NCBI GenBank assembly: GCA_030248215.1
Contig: JASANG010000373.1
Coordinates: 248,001 to 312,000 of the forward strand
Source of the DNA: Enoplolaimus lenunculus
Taxonomy: Eukaryota; Nematoda; Enoplea; Enoplida; Thoracostomopsidae
DNA length: 64,000 nt
Direction of reading: 5' to 3'
How positions within the stretch are numbered: the first letter of the stretch is position 1; each line of letters opens with the position of its first letter. The translations under genes and the position numbers were made by a program. Under the pieces are notes generated by a model. It saw only the letters and a list, made by a program, of their open reading frames with translations, ran no database searches and was not told the DNA's origin. This document shows, one piece after another, positions 22,501-34,913 of this stretch.

Positions 22501-22757
22501 CTATTCACACGTTGTGAGAACTTGCAGCTGAAAGATTCACTTGCACGTTTTGTTCAAAGTCCCGTTCAAAAAACTTGCAGCTGCAAATAATTCATTAAAA
22601 ATCATAGCTTGGAATTTAGTTCACTTGTGTGAATAACCATGCAAGTTCGCTGAATGTATTACAGCCGCTTTGTCATTGGCTGATGAAAAATGCAAGTTCT
22701 GTGTGCAATTTACAGCTGCAAGTTCTTGTAGCACAAAAACTTGCACGTGTGAATAGG
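22501..22757. mobile_element. CCTATTCACACG inverted-repeat MITE
   Basis: Begins CCTATTCACACGTTGTGAGA and ends CTTGCACGTGTGAATAGG. ACTTGCAGCTGCAA words repeat in both orientations. Confidence 0.75.
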
Positions 22758-23030
22758 TCTGTATATTTTCTTTTTAGTTTTGATTTGTTTTTGTATTTAA
22801 TTGTTTGTCTTTATTTTGAAAATTATGCAACAGATGATTGAATGTTTTCGATGTCGCCAACTTCAAAAGTTATGATTTCAGGTTGCGGATCTCTGCGTAG
22901 AGCACTTATAAAAATTTCATTAATGCTAAGCGCCATATCACAGATGACAAACTAAAACGAAAAAGTTTTTGATAAATTTAATAATTTACGCTATTTATGA
23001 ATTATTGTGTCCGGTATCCTAGCAGATTTT

Positions 23031-23295
23031 GGCTCTTGTACAGCTCCAACACAAGCATATGCTTTAGGATTTACCAATGTGTAAACCAAAGCTTAAACTT
23101 TTGCCTGAGCGATTACCAAAGCCGAAGCCTTTGCCTTAGTGTTTAATTAAGCCTGAATCTTTACCAGAACTTTTACCTAAGCATAAACCTTTGCATGACC
23201 ATAAGCGTAAGGTTTAACTTGAAATGTGCTGGGAAAGCTTGACCCTAAAAGCATAAGGCTTAACCTAAAATGTGGTGCAAAAGTGTATAAGAGCC
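23031..23295. mobile_element. GGCTCTTGTACAC MITE with TTAGGC-like interior, copy 1
   Basis: GGCTCTTGTACAGCTCCAAC at the left faces GTGTATAAGAGCC at the right. Flanks CAGATTTT and CACATTTT share six of eight bases. The interior is a string of CCTAAGC/CCTTTGC-like words, more decayed than in the other groups. Confidence 0.72.
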
Positions 23296-23487
23296 CACAT
23301 TTTAATTTACACGTAAAATTGTTCTTGTCGAAGTTAGTTACTGGGCTTCAGCAAATATATATATCGGTAGAACCTGAAACTGTTCAACTCATACGACCAG
23401 TTGATTACAGGTCCCGGTAATCGAAAATCAGGTTAAGCTCTGTTTTACTATATGTTAAAACTGTTATATAAAAGCAACCTTGACCCA

Positions 23488-23715
23488 TTCATATTCTCAA
23501 ATGTATATAGCAACTATCATCAGTTAGTAATACACGTTTTCAAACTCACTGACTTCAAAATTGGTACAGAAGTTGGACAAACAATATGTGACCAATCTGT
23601 AGAATTTTGAGCCTCAGCATTCACTGGTTCAAAAGTTACAAGACCTAACATCAACTGGTGATAGGTGCTACACACTTTTGAGAATGCGCGTTCTGCATTC
23701 ACGCTGGTCAAGTAT
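23488..23715. mobile_element. GTATTCTCAAATGTGTATAGC MITE
   Basis: ATATTCTCAAATGTATATAG at the left; ATAGGTGCTACACACTTTTG and AGAATGCG at the right. The inner words are CAACTGGTGATAGG. Relatives at 36926, 44844 and 52337 and a fragment at 33060-33170. Confidence 0.7.
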
Positions 23716-24342
23716 AAATAGCATTAAACGCTTTTGAATCTAATAATACATTGATTAATGCGGTTATATTTGTTCTTTCTGTATTTTATAGACATAAACC
23801 TTCGTTTGACTATTCTAACCAGACGATAATAGTCAACCATAACCTCACCGCATTTTGTCATAGAGAACATATCAAACAATTTCGGCTTGACTTGTAGTTA
23901 GCTTTCAAATCAGTTAATGTTACTAAAACAAGAACAGAACTGTTTCTTGACTCTGAAGATGGGTCTGTCATAAGGTAGAACCCAAATATGCCCTGAGACA
24001 TTCTTGAGCACGTATTGTGCCCTGTTGCCGGCTCTGGGGTCCGTAAACTGGCTCTCCCCTGCTGCGATCAATTATATATAACATTATGGTTTCACTGGCT
24101 GCGGGTTTGCGATCATAACGTGTGTAGCGTGTCGCCCATGACATGCCGACGTTGCAAATAACATGTTGTCAGTCACTGATCAACTATTATATTTGATGTA
24201 ATGAAGATAAATGGGCGGAGTAGCAGAGACTTAACTTAAATCAACCTTCGACTTAAGTTGATTTCGAACTCGAGAAAATATTTAATAGGTCGTAAGACTT
24301 GATAGGTGTGCAACTATCAGTTGAATTGGGTATACACACAAA

Positions 24343-24582
24343 AAAGTATTTCTGAATTTATTCAGAAAAGTGTTTTCTGTGTCAAATCTGAAAAGTTTTG
24401 CTAATATTTAAGACAATTTTTCTAAAAACAACTGGAAAACGTTTATTTTCAGACTTTATTTCAAAACGTTTCTTGAAAACATATCTGTTATAATAGAAAT
24501 GCTTTTCAAGTGCACCTTGCTAATCATATTTCTCAAATGTAAGAAATTTTTTCTTAAATATCTGAAATATTATTTTGAGTGT
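24343..24582. mobile_element. Probable inverted-repeat element, AT-rich
   Basis: ACACACAAAAAAGTATTTCTG at the left and CTGAAATATTATTTTGAGTGT at the right are approximate complements. The interior consists of TTCTGAAAA/TTTCAGA words. Single copy here. Confidence 0.45.
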
Positions 24583-24929
24583 AGCTTTGTAAATCAATGA
24601 TTGGAAAAGCTTAAAATTTGACCAGGTTTCTGTCACCATTGATTATTTTTGTAAACAATCGTGTTGAAAACGTTTGATGTCATTGAATGCTAATTAACTT
24701 TAAGCTAAATTTTCAACTTAAGTTGAAATCAAACATATTACATGTCTCTGCAACCCGGCCAATATGTACAGCTGTTCGCTTTTGGTACAAATTGTTAATA
24801 TTGTCATGTTGATTTGTATGCTCTCTTATGCTTTTTCGAATTACTATACTTACTGAGTTCACACTTTTAAATTAGAAGTTAATTTTGCAACGTGACTGAA
24901 GGAGTACTGTGGTAGAACTCGCGTACGCA

Positions 24930-25300
24930 ATTCTACTCTCTAAAAGCTTAAACTAAATCTTGTTTTATGCTTAATCTAAGCCAGCAGAATTAAAAACTAA
25001 TATGTTAGAATAGCTACACTAACAGGTAGGTTCGGTCTTAAACACGTTTAAAATTTTACATATTTTAGTTTAAGCTAAACTTATTGAATTGTTAGATATA
25101 CATAATTTCTATGCGAAATTTGTTACTTAAACCAAAAATAAATTTTACTCAAACTCACGTTAAACTTAAAAATGCGTTTCTCTAAGTTTAACTTAGAAAA
25201 TCTTTTTTAGTTAGTTTGTCTAGCTATTTAAGTTTTGCTCAAACTAAAAATCAAGGTTAGTTAAGCTATACAATTTTAGTTCAAATTTTTAGAGAGTATA
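24930..25300. mobile_element. ACTCTCTAAAA inverted-repeat element
   Basis: ACTCTCTAAAAGCTTAAACT at the left faces AGTTCAAATTTTTAGAGAGT at the right. The interior is rich in TTTAGTTTAAGCTAAACTT-like words. A related fragment lies at 34490-34640. Confidence 0.65.
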
Positions 25301-25620
25301 ACAAAGCTCAGTGAATTTTTGTATTTAAATTTTTTAAATTTTTCAATTGATAGGATCGTCAATATTAAGGCCGAAAATCTTTTGAACAAAATTAATTGGT
25401 TAGTGCAATTCGATAACTCAGTCGCAAAGGTTCTACGAAATATAGCACGAGGAATTTAGGCAAATACATAAATTATACTTACGTTTTTGACAGTGTCTTT
25501 TTTAATAACATAAGTATCAGTGCTGATTCTATAATGGTCACTGCCAGAATATTGGTTACGGGTGTACGGGCGGGGTTTTTGAATAAAAAACGAATAAAGT
25601 GAGAGTGACACTGTTACTTC

Positions 25621-25764
25621 GGCCAATGATACTTTGAGGAACGTAACAGTAGTATACTCGAAACCAAAGCCTAAGATTAAGCCAAAATATAGTCTAAAGC
25701 TTAAGCTTACTCTATTATAGTCTCGAGAAAAACATTGTTCGCTCCTCAAAGTATAATATGGACC
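25621..25764. mobile_element. GGCCAATG-ended MITE, compact
   Basis: GGCCAATGATACTTTGAGGA faces TCCTCAAAGTATAATATGGACC. The interior has one CCTAAG word and the AGTCTAAAGCTTAAGCTT block. Confidence 0.82.
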
Positions 25765-27548
25765 ATCATATAAACATAGTTCTATAATTCTCCCTTTGCA
25801 CGTAATCTGCTAACGCGCATGGATTATGTAGACGTTTTAAAATTGAATTTATGTAGTTAACGACGGGTCCACATCGGATATCTTGATATTTTGGCAATCT
25901 TCTTTGCTTAGATTTAAATACTACCTTTAACTTGCGAATTTAAATAGGCGAGGTATTAGGCAAACTTATTTAAAAAAAATTTAAAAAAATTGAAAACACT
26001 AAGCCATAACTATTGGACACGTCTCCTACACGGTGGTTAGACAAGAAGAACATAAAGGTGAGCAATGCAGTTATGCACTGCGTTGAAGAGTATTGTATGT
26101 TTTGTCCCAAAGTAACTCAACTACCATAGCATAATAGGATATCCGTTTCCGTTTCCGGTAAAACTCTGTGTCCGGTTTTATTTTCGTCATAGAAATACTT
26201 GAATTTCTGTTATTTATAGTCAAAATTAGTTAAATATTATGTAAATGTGGCATAATTTTGAATTACAGATATGCTGCAATTGTTCGATATGAAATAAAGA
26301 TTATAAAATTTATCAAAAATTTAACAAATTTCAGCGCATCCGCTATTTTTTCTTTTACATATTAGCAAGTCCGGTGAGTATTTGCATGCCTCAGTTGTGT
26401 CATCAGAGAAATATAATAGCTTTGAAACTTTTGTACTTATATACTCGTTTTTGGTTCTGTTATCTTCATCACTACCGTTTCCGTTAATTTAACTGTCCGC
26501 TTACATCCCGTCAGCTACTATAGTAATTTTTCAAAGGAAACATTATGGCAGAACATTCGACAATATTTCTGTTCCGATTTCGCGGTATCGCCAAGAAATT
26601 TGAGTTTCGACTTCAATTCCGACTATCTAAATTTTTTGTTCTGGTGTAATCAATGATACCTAATCAAGGTTATTAGAAGAAGCAATCGATAATTTTTTTA
26701 AAAAATATATATTTGTGAGCTAAAACAGCAGAGAGAAATGTTATATGAGAAGCCCAAATATGCCAAAAGTTTTAATATTTCATAATTACGGAAAAACATG
26801 GTCAATGGTGAAACGGAGGGTACTATTCAGGAGCCGAGAGTGCAAAATTTTTAATATAGTCACGTTGTTTTTAATTAAATGAAAACTGAAATTAGTCTTA
26901 TTTCTATTTATTGAGGTGCGTCTCAAACGCTATTTTATTTATTATTACCTCAGGGCCAGAGCAGCCACCCCCATACCCACATTTCGAAGCCCCCCGCCCC
27001 TAAACAGCCCCCCGCCGTAACCGGTTGAAACACAAACGTCAAAATTTTTAAAATGCGCCTGACTTCTCGTTCGCTTCGCTCGCGAGTTTTTGGGCCCCAC
27101 CTTGGGATTTGGCCGGAATCCCCACCCCAGTCTCCTCTGGCACTGCTAAAACATATCAATTAATTATATGAATTAGTTCAATTAACACGAACCAAATGTT
27201 ACATTATTCTGCAGTTAATCGTTTTTGCACCCAAAAACGAACAAGGAATATTCTCCTTTGTGTCGTATTTCGTTTGCAAGTTAGCTATGTATGCCGTAGG
27301 CTCTGTGATTTTGAGGCATATATTTTATTTCGATAAAGGTGTAGGAAAACTCTCTGTAAAAAGCGTGAATCTAATAATTTGCAACGACATTTTTTAAAGT
27401 TTACTTTGTTCATGAAACTTACCCTACTTACGTCTTTTAGTATAAAGTGAGCTCAGGATTAACTTTGATTTTCATTTAATATCAAGAAAATTAATTTTAA
27501 AAATTGCGAGAAAAAGTTCAATAATTGTATCGTCACGATAATCGAAAT
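25765..27548. other. Intergenic with a C-rich insert at 26950-27150
   Basis: Mostly AT-rich with no gene. 26950-27150 differs sharply in composition (CCCCCGCCCC, CAGCCCCCCGCC, CTCGTTCGCTTCGCTCGCG) and resembles the GC-rich end of a dispersed repeat. No terminal repeats were paired. Confidence 0.4.
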
Positions 27549-27695
27549 GGCCAATGTAAAGAACAAAGGCGCAACAGTATTATAAGCATATTCCTAAGCC
27601 TAAGCCTAAACCAAGCAAAAAATTAGTCTAAAGCTTAAGCTTACTCTATTCTAGTCCCACCGAAAAATTCTCTGCCCCTGATCTTTACATGAGCC
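27549..27695. mobile_element. TTAGGC-bearing hAT-like MITE (GGCCAATGTAAAG group)
   Basis: GGCCAATGTAAAGAACAAAG faces CCTGATCTTTACATGAGCC. Flanks ATCGAAAT and ATCGAGAT are an 8-bp duplication with one mismatch. Two full CCTAAG units sit at about 27594. Confidence 0.88.
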
Positions 27696-28036
27696 ATCGA
27701 GATATTGTGATTGTATATGAACTTCACAACGATAATTACTGATCATTGTTTAACTTTGAGTTATTTTAAGAATCTGTGTTTTTAACCTGTTTGCGCTCGA
27801 AGTCATCTTTAATAAGCGCGACACAAAAAAAAATTTAAATTATATTTGGTAATTAACTTTAGTTTTTGAAACAATAACAAATGGTGTGTGCTGTACCTTA
27901 AATTTTTAGCTTCAGTAAATCACTTTTGCGGGGAAAACGTCATAACTGGGGCAGATCGGACCACGTTTTGTCCATGTTGATTCGACGTTAACATAAAATT
28001 TTGTGATCTCAATAGCGGTTGTGTAGACAAAATGTG

Positions 28037-28172
28037 AATGTCACATGATATTGGCTTACAAATCCGGTTCTCCAGCAATCATCGTATACAAACAGCCATA
28101 TGTCACGTGATACCGCGGGACATTTATGGGAATATCATGTGATGTTCCGAAATTCTACCGAATATCACGTGA
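28037..28172. promoter_or_regulatory. Cluster of four TCACRTGAT motifs
   Basis: TCACATGATA (28041), TCACGTGATA (28103), ATCATGTGAT (28134) and ATCACGTGATAT (28163) lie within 135 bases. CACGTG is a bHLH E-box core, but no gene is adjacent, so a regulatory role is speculative. Confidence 0.25.
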
Positions 28173-28321
28173 TATTATGCAGTACAATGTAATTTGTGCG
28201 CACTAATAATGTAACGGAAAGTCCGATAATGTAGCTTTAAGTGATTTCGAATACTGAATTTAGCTTCTATTTTTCTGTTTCTGGACGAAATTTTGGCTTG
28301 ATATATTTCTAAGTAGAAATA

Positions 28322-28761
28322 CTGTAGTGACCCGAATAAGAGGGGAACTGATATTGATTTCGACTCTCCAGAGGGTACCCCCACCCATTGTTATTCGGTT
28401 ACGGACTGTTATTTATTTTCAACGCACGCTCCGCCGCCCTTCGTTACTGATATATACGATACTGCAATTATCCGTAAACGTTTATTTGTCTTGTGTCAAT
28501 AGCTTGAGCGATAATACAAGGTTATACTTCGGAATGTACTTCCAAAATTTAAGTACGCTTTAAAGCTTCGGACTCAAATTATTTGGTCCTGCAGTCATTT
28601 ATGCACTGCAATTTAGGGTTAATTGACATTTATGGACTCTAATTGGGGTTTAGGGACTCTATCCGCTAACGGACCCTTTTTAGGGATACGGACTCCTATT
28701 GATTCGGACTCAAAATGGGGAACCCTCTCTTATTGCCCCCCTCTTATTCGTTTCAATACAT
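28322..28761 (+). mobile_element. TA-flanked MITE, CTGTAGTGACCCGAATAAG family, copy 2
   Basis: 440 bp between TA dinucleotides, CTGTAGTGACCCGAATAAG to CTTATTCGTTTCAATACAT. Same orientation and interior as copy 1. Confidence 0.85.
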
Positions 28762-29514
28762 TAATTCAAACTTTAAATTTATATGATATTCTACAGGACA
28801 TTCAGGTTAGTTTACCACAACCTTGCAAACATTATCAATCATGTCATTTGCAGTACAAACAGTGAATGTCACATCAGGATGACAGACAATTCAAATTTTT
28901 ATAATTACAGCTGATTAACGTGCAGACAAAACGTTACGCGCTATTGTAGAATGAGCAAAACATGTTCCAGTTTGCCCCAGTTATAATGTGAACCCCGCTG
29001 CGTGCTGCACCGCGGATTTTTAGCGTCAGTACATCACGTTTGGAAATATTTTTATAATCAAATGGTGAGATGCCAACATTACAATTATTCGCTGCAAATG
29101 GCATATATAGCATGCAGTAAAAATTGCGTTTCATTACATTTGCCAGCCCGCACCAAACCCGTCCAAAATTTCTGGATCCGCCGCTGATTCTCAAAGTATG
29201 ACATTTTGCCAATTATAGATATTTTGTTCTTGATTAGGAATGTTTTGTTCCGGAATTGTTGCATATCATAACGCCTTTTATACTATTAATATTGTTATAA
29301 AATGTCAAAGCAAACATTTTCAATTAATATTTGTCTTGTGAATTGGATATTTTTAAATTTGACGGCATATGCTGGTTGATATCTAGTTATAAAGCTTAAT
29401 TAAGACTGCTCAAGATATTTATAGCATAAAATATACAAATTAGCATACTGACGTTTCATTTCATTGTGTCATTGCATGACATTAATCAATACCAGCGTTA
29501 CTGCTTAAAACGCA

Positions 29515-29711
29515 GGCAATGTATAGGACAGGGCCGTCACAGTTGTATAAACATATTCCTTAGCGTAGTCTACGCATACAATGAGCTAATAGCTATTAAC
29601 CTAAGTCTAAACCTTAGATTCAGCCTAAGGCTAAGCAAATATCTACAGATTAAGCTTACACTATTGCAGTCCCACAGCCAAAACGTTCCGCGACTGATTT
29701 TTACATAGGCT
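29515..29711. mobile_element. TTAGGC-like hAT-type MITE, decayed
   Basis: GGCAATGTATAGGACAGGGC at the left and CTGATTTTTACATAGGCT at the right. The interior has CCTAAGTCTAAACC and GCCTAAGGCTAAGC, then the AGTCCCACAG block. Confidence 0.75.
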
Positions 29712-31689
29712 AAATAGTTGAATAGCTAAAAAGGCTAAAAACCGAAGCATACGTATGTTGCATTGACGACGATATTCATGAACTAAATTTCGAGGCATTC
29801 ACAGTTTGAGCTTGTCATTTCAATGAATAATATGAAATGCAGGACCAAAGGCGCAACAACCAATCCAAAACCGAAGGAGCGGGGGGCGCATAGGCTGGGC
29901 ACGACATCAAATGATGGAAGAAATTTCGAAAACGAAACGAGCGAGGCGCCATCCATTGTTAATCCCTTTGTAAAACACCGGCCATACTAATTTTTCATAA
30001 AATTTTCTATTCTAAAGTGATGTAAATTTTGCTGACTTCCCGAATAGAACGTTTTGGCTCATCCTACCTCAAGCGACACGTGCGCCTTTGCAGGGCATTA
30101 ATATTTTTTGCGATTTTAGTCGTTCAAAGCTTAAATGACGTAAAAGTCAAACTTTAATCATATGCAATAACAGTCTTTTGAGGTTAAACCATTCTCATTT
30201 ACATATCTGCGTTCCTCTCGGCGACGCCTTAAAGCTTAACAAAACAGCCGGTCTCGATCAAAACATTTTCGTTTGAATACAAAATTTTCCGCAGTTGTCA
30301 CATTTTGCCTTGAGCTATTAAAAATTAAACGTAGCAATATTAGTTGCTTTGCCAGCAAACAAAACAAAACTTTCCACGAGATATCGTGCCAACGTATAAT
30401 ATTTGCGGCGAAAATAAAACTGCACCCAATACGAAACCCTAGTTTGTTCGACTATTATCGCTCCAGAAGTTTTAGTTCATTCACAACCGTGGTTCAATTA
30501 AGTGTTTAAATCGAGTATTTTTCAGTACCAAGCAGAACTTGTGAACACTACAACTTGAGGTATAGAACAGTAAGCGACTATATCACATTCAACAATTTCG
30601 TTAATACGGGTCATTTACTTGTTCTTAATTTGCCAGGTTAAATTGGTCTGAATATAGCTGCTATGGCTTATGGTTTAAATAAATGTGGCATGGTGACGGG
30701 GGGATCGTGATGAATACCAGTGAGAGACCGCGATGGGACGTGCACCTTCAGGATACTGTGACGAGCGTTTGGAAAATGAAATCTGCTATGAATTAAGAGA
30801 TGTATTTTGATTCTCAAGTCGACCTCAGGGTCGGGGTGACGTCATTGCCACGCCTATTTCTACAGTCTCCACCGTTAGTATCTTAATGAATAAGTTTATA
30901 GTGCGGATTTAAACTGTGACAATTAGGATTCAAACGGCCACGATCGAAAAGTTAACAGTCCGGAACGCAATTGTTTCGCTGAATGACGTCATAAACTTTG
31001 CTTGTAATGCTAATTTCAAAAGTCAACCCATATTAATGTGTCAACTGACTGTGAGATGTCGGCTAAGAATAGTTTTGCATTTAAATTTGAACCAGTCTTC
31101 GGAACGAGTAGCGTTTTATTTTTGGGTATATTGTAAATCTTTATGAACGATTTTAGCTTTATTCGGAACCATGCAGTGGTCTGAAAGACACTGTGCGTCA
31201 CTGTTGTTTGTGGTTTGCTTTAATTTACAGCTTAAAAATATTAGTCTGAAATTTGAGGGGTTTATAAAAGACTGTGCAATTTAATTGACAATTAAAATCA
31301 AATATAAATTATTGTCGATCCTTATCTCAACTGGGTTTGACAGCCACCATCTAACGCATACCAATACTGCCGTTCGTGGAATGCACAATGTTTAAAGTGG
31401 GTATTCCGTGAAAAGTCATAATTGAGAGCTCTTGGCTCAAGCTTTAAGTTGACATACCTATAGATGACCGGTGAATCACCTTAAAATCCGCGAGAGTTTC
31501 GGGTTCAAATCAAGCTTGTTTTTATCATCGTCATGTATTGACCGTTTACCAAATGTTCCAGCTGTTCAATGAAGTAACAGCTGCTGTAAAAATGAGGGCG
31601 GGCACATTCGCTGGAGTGCAATATATAATATTGGAATATACCTCATGAACGAAGCGAGAGAGAACTCAAATGCAATTTCAACCCCTTCT
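29712..31689. other. Intergenic, nothing firm
   Basis: No gene is supported. A GC-rich piece at 29870-29960 contains the GAAACGAGCGAGGCG motif. Other frames are short and lack recognisable domains. Confidence 0.35.
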
Positions 31690-31955
31690 CACATTGAGTT
31701 GCCTGTAGGCAACTCAGCGCAGTGTATATACGTTAAATAGTATATATCGTACCGTGTTTAACAATTGCAACACGTATGCATAGTTCTAAAACACCACAAG
31801 ACGTGAGAGCCCCCTCGGGCTCGAGCGTCAAGCTCCTATAGCTCAGTGGTGATGGTATATATACGCCTCCCACTCCAGTCACTGGAGTTCGAATCTCAGC
31901 ATAAAAGTAGGTCTCAGGGGAAATAGAAAATATTCATGTGAGAAACGGTTAATTT
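31690..31955 (+). mobile_element. tRNA-derived SINE, copy 1
   Basis: Matches 40338-40610 along its length. The 5' half has a palindrome GAGTTGCCTGTAGGCAACTC (31706-31725) and CAGTGTATATACGTTA. The 3' half is tRNA-like: TAGCTCAGTGGTGATGG (A box), GGAGTTCGAATCTC (B box). It ends in AAATAGAAAATATTCATGTG, then a GGTTAA-like end. The tRNA part lies behind the palindrome rather than at the start, which is unusual for a SINE. Confidence 0.72.
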
Positions 31956-32042
31956 TTTGTAACGTACGAAACCTTTTTAAACATTCTGACTTCAAAAATG
32001 GGATGGGACCGGCTTCCATGCCGCTGGGTCGGAGCCACTTTT

Positions 32043-32053
32043 TTGTGTTACAG
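32043..32053 (+). promoter_or_regulatory. possible trans-splice acceptor before the 112-aa gene
   Basis: TTGTGTTACAG preceded by T-rich sequence is a good 3' splice acceptor, 57 bases before the ATG at 32111. It would exclude the earlier in-frame ATG at 32003 and supports the shorter start. Confidence 0.35.
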
Positions 32054-32110
32054 GGTACCAAAAATTCTACATCGTCGCTTTACAAATACATAAATATACA
32101 TAAATCAATA

Positions 32111-32449
32111 ATGCAACGCTTTGATCACCAGCATTTAAGTAAAATAACTCAAACATCGAAACTTGTACAAATTAAAGCAACAACAGCGCTGTTTTTATTC
32201 GTCGTTATTGCGCTCATGTTCGCGTCATGCCGCACTGGTCCTGTGATGACACGAGTATCAAAGAATCATGTTGGCGTTGCCAGAGTCACCGGGTCTGGTT
32301 CAAAATTACCCGCTGAGTATTTAGTGTGTCGGGACGAGTGCATGCCGGTCAGCGTGCGTCAAGAAGAACTTCAATTTTATCCTGAATTGATTACAAAATG
32401 TTGCAAACGAATGCGACGCGCGCGTCGCATTGCGACCCAGTTTCAGTAA
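32111..32449 (+). CDS. Unrecognised small single-pass membrane or secreted protein, 112 aa
   Basis: I do not recognise this protein. The frame opens at 32003, but the start at 32111 is preferred because an acceptor-like site lies at 32043-32053. Starting there, residues 1-22 are polar and basic, 23-39 are hydrophobic (TTALFLFVVIALMFAS; a signal anchor or uncleaved signal), and the rest is soluble with C40, then C73 and C77, then a C97-C98 pair, ending in a basic stretch (KRMRRARR, 99-106). Base composition is richer in G+C than the surroundings and codon choice is varied, unlike the repeat-born frames nearby. A tRNA-like SINE ends about 150 bases upstream. No introns. It could be a conserved nematode membrane protein, a secreted effector, or chance. 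Confidence 0.45.
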   Translation: MQRFDHQHLSKITQTSKLVQIKATTALFLFVVIALMFASCRTGPVMTRVSKNHVGVARVTGSGSKLPAEYLVCRDECMPVSVRQEELQFYPELITKCCKRMRRARRIATQFQ

Positions 32450-32592
32450 TGTTGTTTTATAGCTGCTGTTTGAATGTGAACGGACATTCGGGATCGTAAA
32501 TTTGTATATATTAATAACACCTAATCACCAGATGGCGAACGTTTTTGAAACTGATGTAGTCTTGTATTAGAGATTGAAACTAAAATTTGGCA

Positions 32593-33031
32593 CTGTAGTG
32601 ATCCGAATAAGACGTGGGGGGGTAATACGATGGGGTCCCCAGTCCAAATCAATAGGAGTCCGTATGCCTAATAAGAATCCGTAAGCGGATGGAGTTCCTA
32701 AACCCTAATTAGAGTCCGTACATGTCAATTATCACTAGTTTTAGCGCATAAATGACTCCAGGACCAAATAATTTGAGTCCGAAACTTTAAAGCGTACTTA
32801 AATGTTGAAAGTACATTCCTCAGTGTAACCTTTCTTTATCGCTGAAGCTACTGACGCAAGACAAATAAACGTTTAATTCAACGGATAATTGCAGTACCGG
32901 TTATATCGATAACGAAGGGTGATGGAGCATGGTTTAAAAATAAATAACAGTCCGTAATCGAATAACAGGGGGTAACCCTCTGGGGAGGCCAAATAAATAT
33001 CAGTCCCCCTCTTATATTCGGGTCAGCACAG
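32593..33031 (-). mobile_element. TA-flanked MITE, copy 3
   Basis: 439 bp, opposite orientation to copies 1 and 2. CTGTAGTGATCCGAATAAG to TATTCGGGTCAGCACAG, followed by TA. Confidence 0.85.
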
Positions 33032-33059
33032 TATATAAAACTAGCGAAAATCGAATGCA

Positions 33060-33170
33060 AAAAATACGCTGTATTTCCAACTTCAAATTTCGCTGGTTCG
33101 TAAGCTATACAACATCTATTACCCGCTGGTGATAGGCACTACACCATACATTTGAGACCGCATAACCAGA
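33060..33170. mobile_element. GTATTCTCAAATG MITE, partial copy
   Basis: CCGCTGGTGATAGGCACTAC and the following CATTTGAGA match the right end of the family at 23488. The left end is missing. Confidence 0.5.
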
Positions 33171-34273
33171 CCACTGTTTGATTAAAAAATATTAAAATAT
33201 TAATAAAAGAAACTATATTCAACGCTTCAGAAGCATCATAATCAAAGTATTTGCAGAATTTCCAACACCAAATTCTACAGCATATGTTACAGTGGTCCAT
33301 TTAGGTTTGTTGTATTAGTGATGTAAGTATAGCCTTGATATGTTTCTTTACAATAGTAAAATTACAAAACAAATCTATATTATTAAAGCTGAAACCAATG
33401 GAGTATCGAGAAATTTTGATTGGGGGGCGCATCCTGTGAGGCCAGTGGCTTTGGTTTCCGCCTAAAAGAGCCAACTTAGAATGTTTTAGTAGTACGGATT
33501 TCAATTTTGTGATGGAATTTATGACGTTGGTCACGCTCCCTTAGTTGGCTCTGAGACCAAACAGAGTTGCCTGTTAGGCGCTTAAAATTTGGCAGTTTGA
33601 GTGTCTGGACCAGGTCGAATTGTTTGCCACTCGATCACGAATTGAAAAAAATATCGCTAGCGAACCGAGCGAAAAGCTCCACACCATTGTCTTTTACTCT
33701 GCGTAGCACACCACTTCAGTTTGAAGCCTATGTCCTGGCTTTTTGCTCGCTCGCGAAACCTCCTTCAATATCCAACCTCCGTTCTGACCCTTGATTGCCC
33801 TAAAATGTTTTTGTTACGTATTCTCTCAAAGGAATCAACTTGAGAGTAAAGTTTTGTTCGTGAATTGATGGCTTCCAAAGGTTGCCAACTGTACTACAAT
33901 AGAACAAACACCTGGCTGATAACATATGCTTGCTGATTATCTATGTATAAAGTAACTAAAGTATAGCTTAGGGAGGGATCCCGAGTCCTAACCCCAAAAA
34001 AGCAGCAGAAGCTAAACTTAAGCTCGAAGTTGACGTGCCTTTCGTTCCTTGTGGAGACATTATGCACAAAATAATCGAAGAAGGTTCATGAGGAAGCTTA
34101 TGCTGAAAAATTTTCAAAATATCTCCATTTATTGGCAAATTTTGGTCAACAGAAAAGACACAACAAATATTCAAAGATCATCTTCGCATGCAGTTGGAGG
34201 TGAAAACACCGCTGCTGCAGTTCAAAAAATTTTGCCTGAGTCGAAGCTTACTTAAAATTAGGCAATAAAGTGT

Positions 34274-34402
34274 GGCCAAAAATTTTTTAGGTTGAGCATA
34301 CAAGGGTTTTCGTTGGCTTACATGCAAGGTTGAAAATTTTGAAGGGTAGGGGGAATTTTTCCAAGGAAGCTGAGGCCTCCGCCCCCTCTTGGCTACGTGA
34401 CC
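34274..34402 (-). mobile_element. GGGCCCGTAGCC MITE, copy 3
   Basis: Reverse orientation: CATACAAGGGTTTTCGTTGG, CAAGGTTGAAAATTTTGAAG, ending CCCCCTCTTGGCTACGTG. Confidence 0.6.
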
Positions 34403-34913
34403 GAGTTGAGATTGCTGATTTTAACAACAATCTTTAGAGGGATGCCAAGATTTTATATTAGGCTTCGGGTTAGAGTTTTGTCAATAAAAAAACTAAAACT
34501 ATTCTCTAAAATCTTGAACTTAAAACATACCTTAACTAAACTTGCATATTAGTTTTACTACAACTTAAATGGCTGAACGGACTAACTAAACTAGAATTTT
34601 AAGTTTTACTTAATACACTAACATGTTTTTAAGTTTAACCAAATCAAAATACGCACGAGTAAAAGTTAAGAATCGGTGCCAACTTCAGAAATTACGTTTC
34701 TTGCATAGACTCTCGTTTGTTTTAGCGTATTGCATCTCGAACGTATAAGAATATAAGTAGTTGATACTTAAATTGGCTCGCAATATTGTAAACGAAAACT
34801 CGGAGCACGTTGAAAAGCCAAGCGCTATTTCAGTGGTAATTTACCGATCTAAATTTTAGTTTTTGTTGTCGCTTGTGTGGAATGTCCAATCATGACGAAC
34901 GCTTTAGAAGTAT

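Noticed and set aside
31835-31905. Functional tRNA gene with good A and B boxes
   Set aside because: The acceptor stem is imperfect, and the same sequence recurs at 40487 inside a longer matching repeat, so it is a SINE part.
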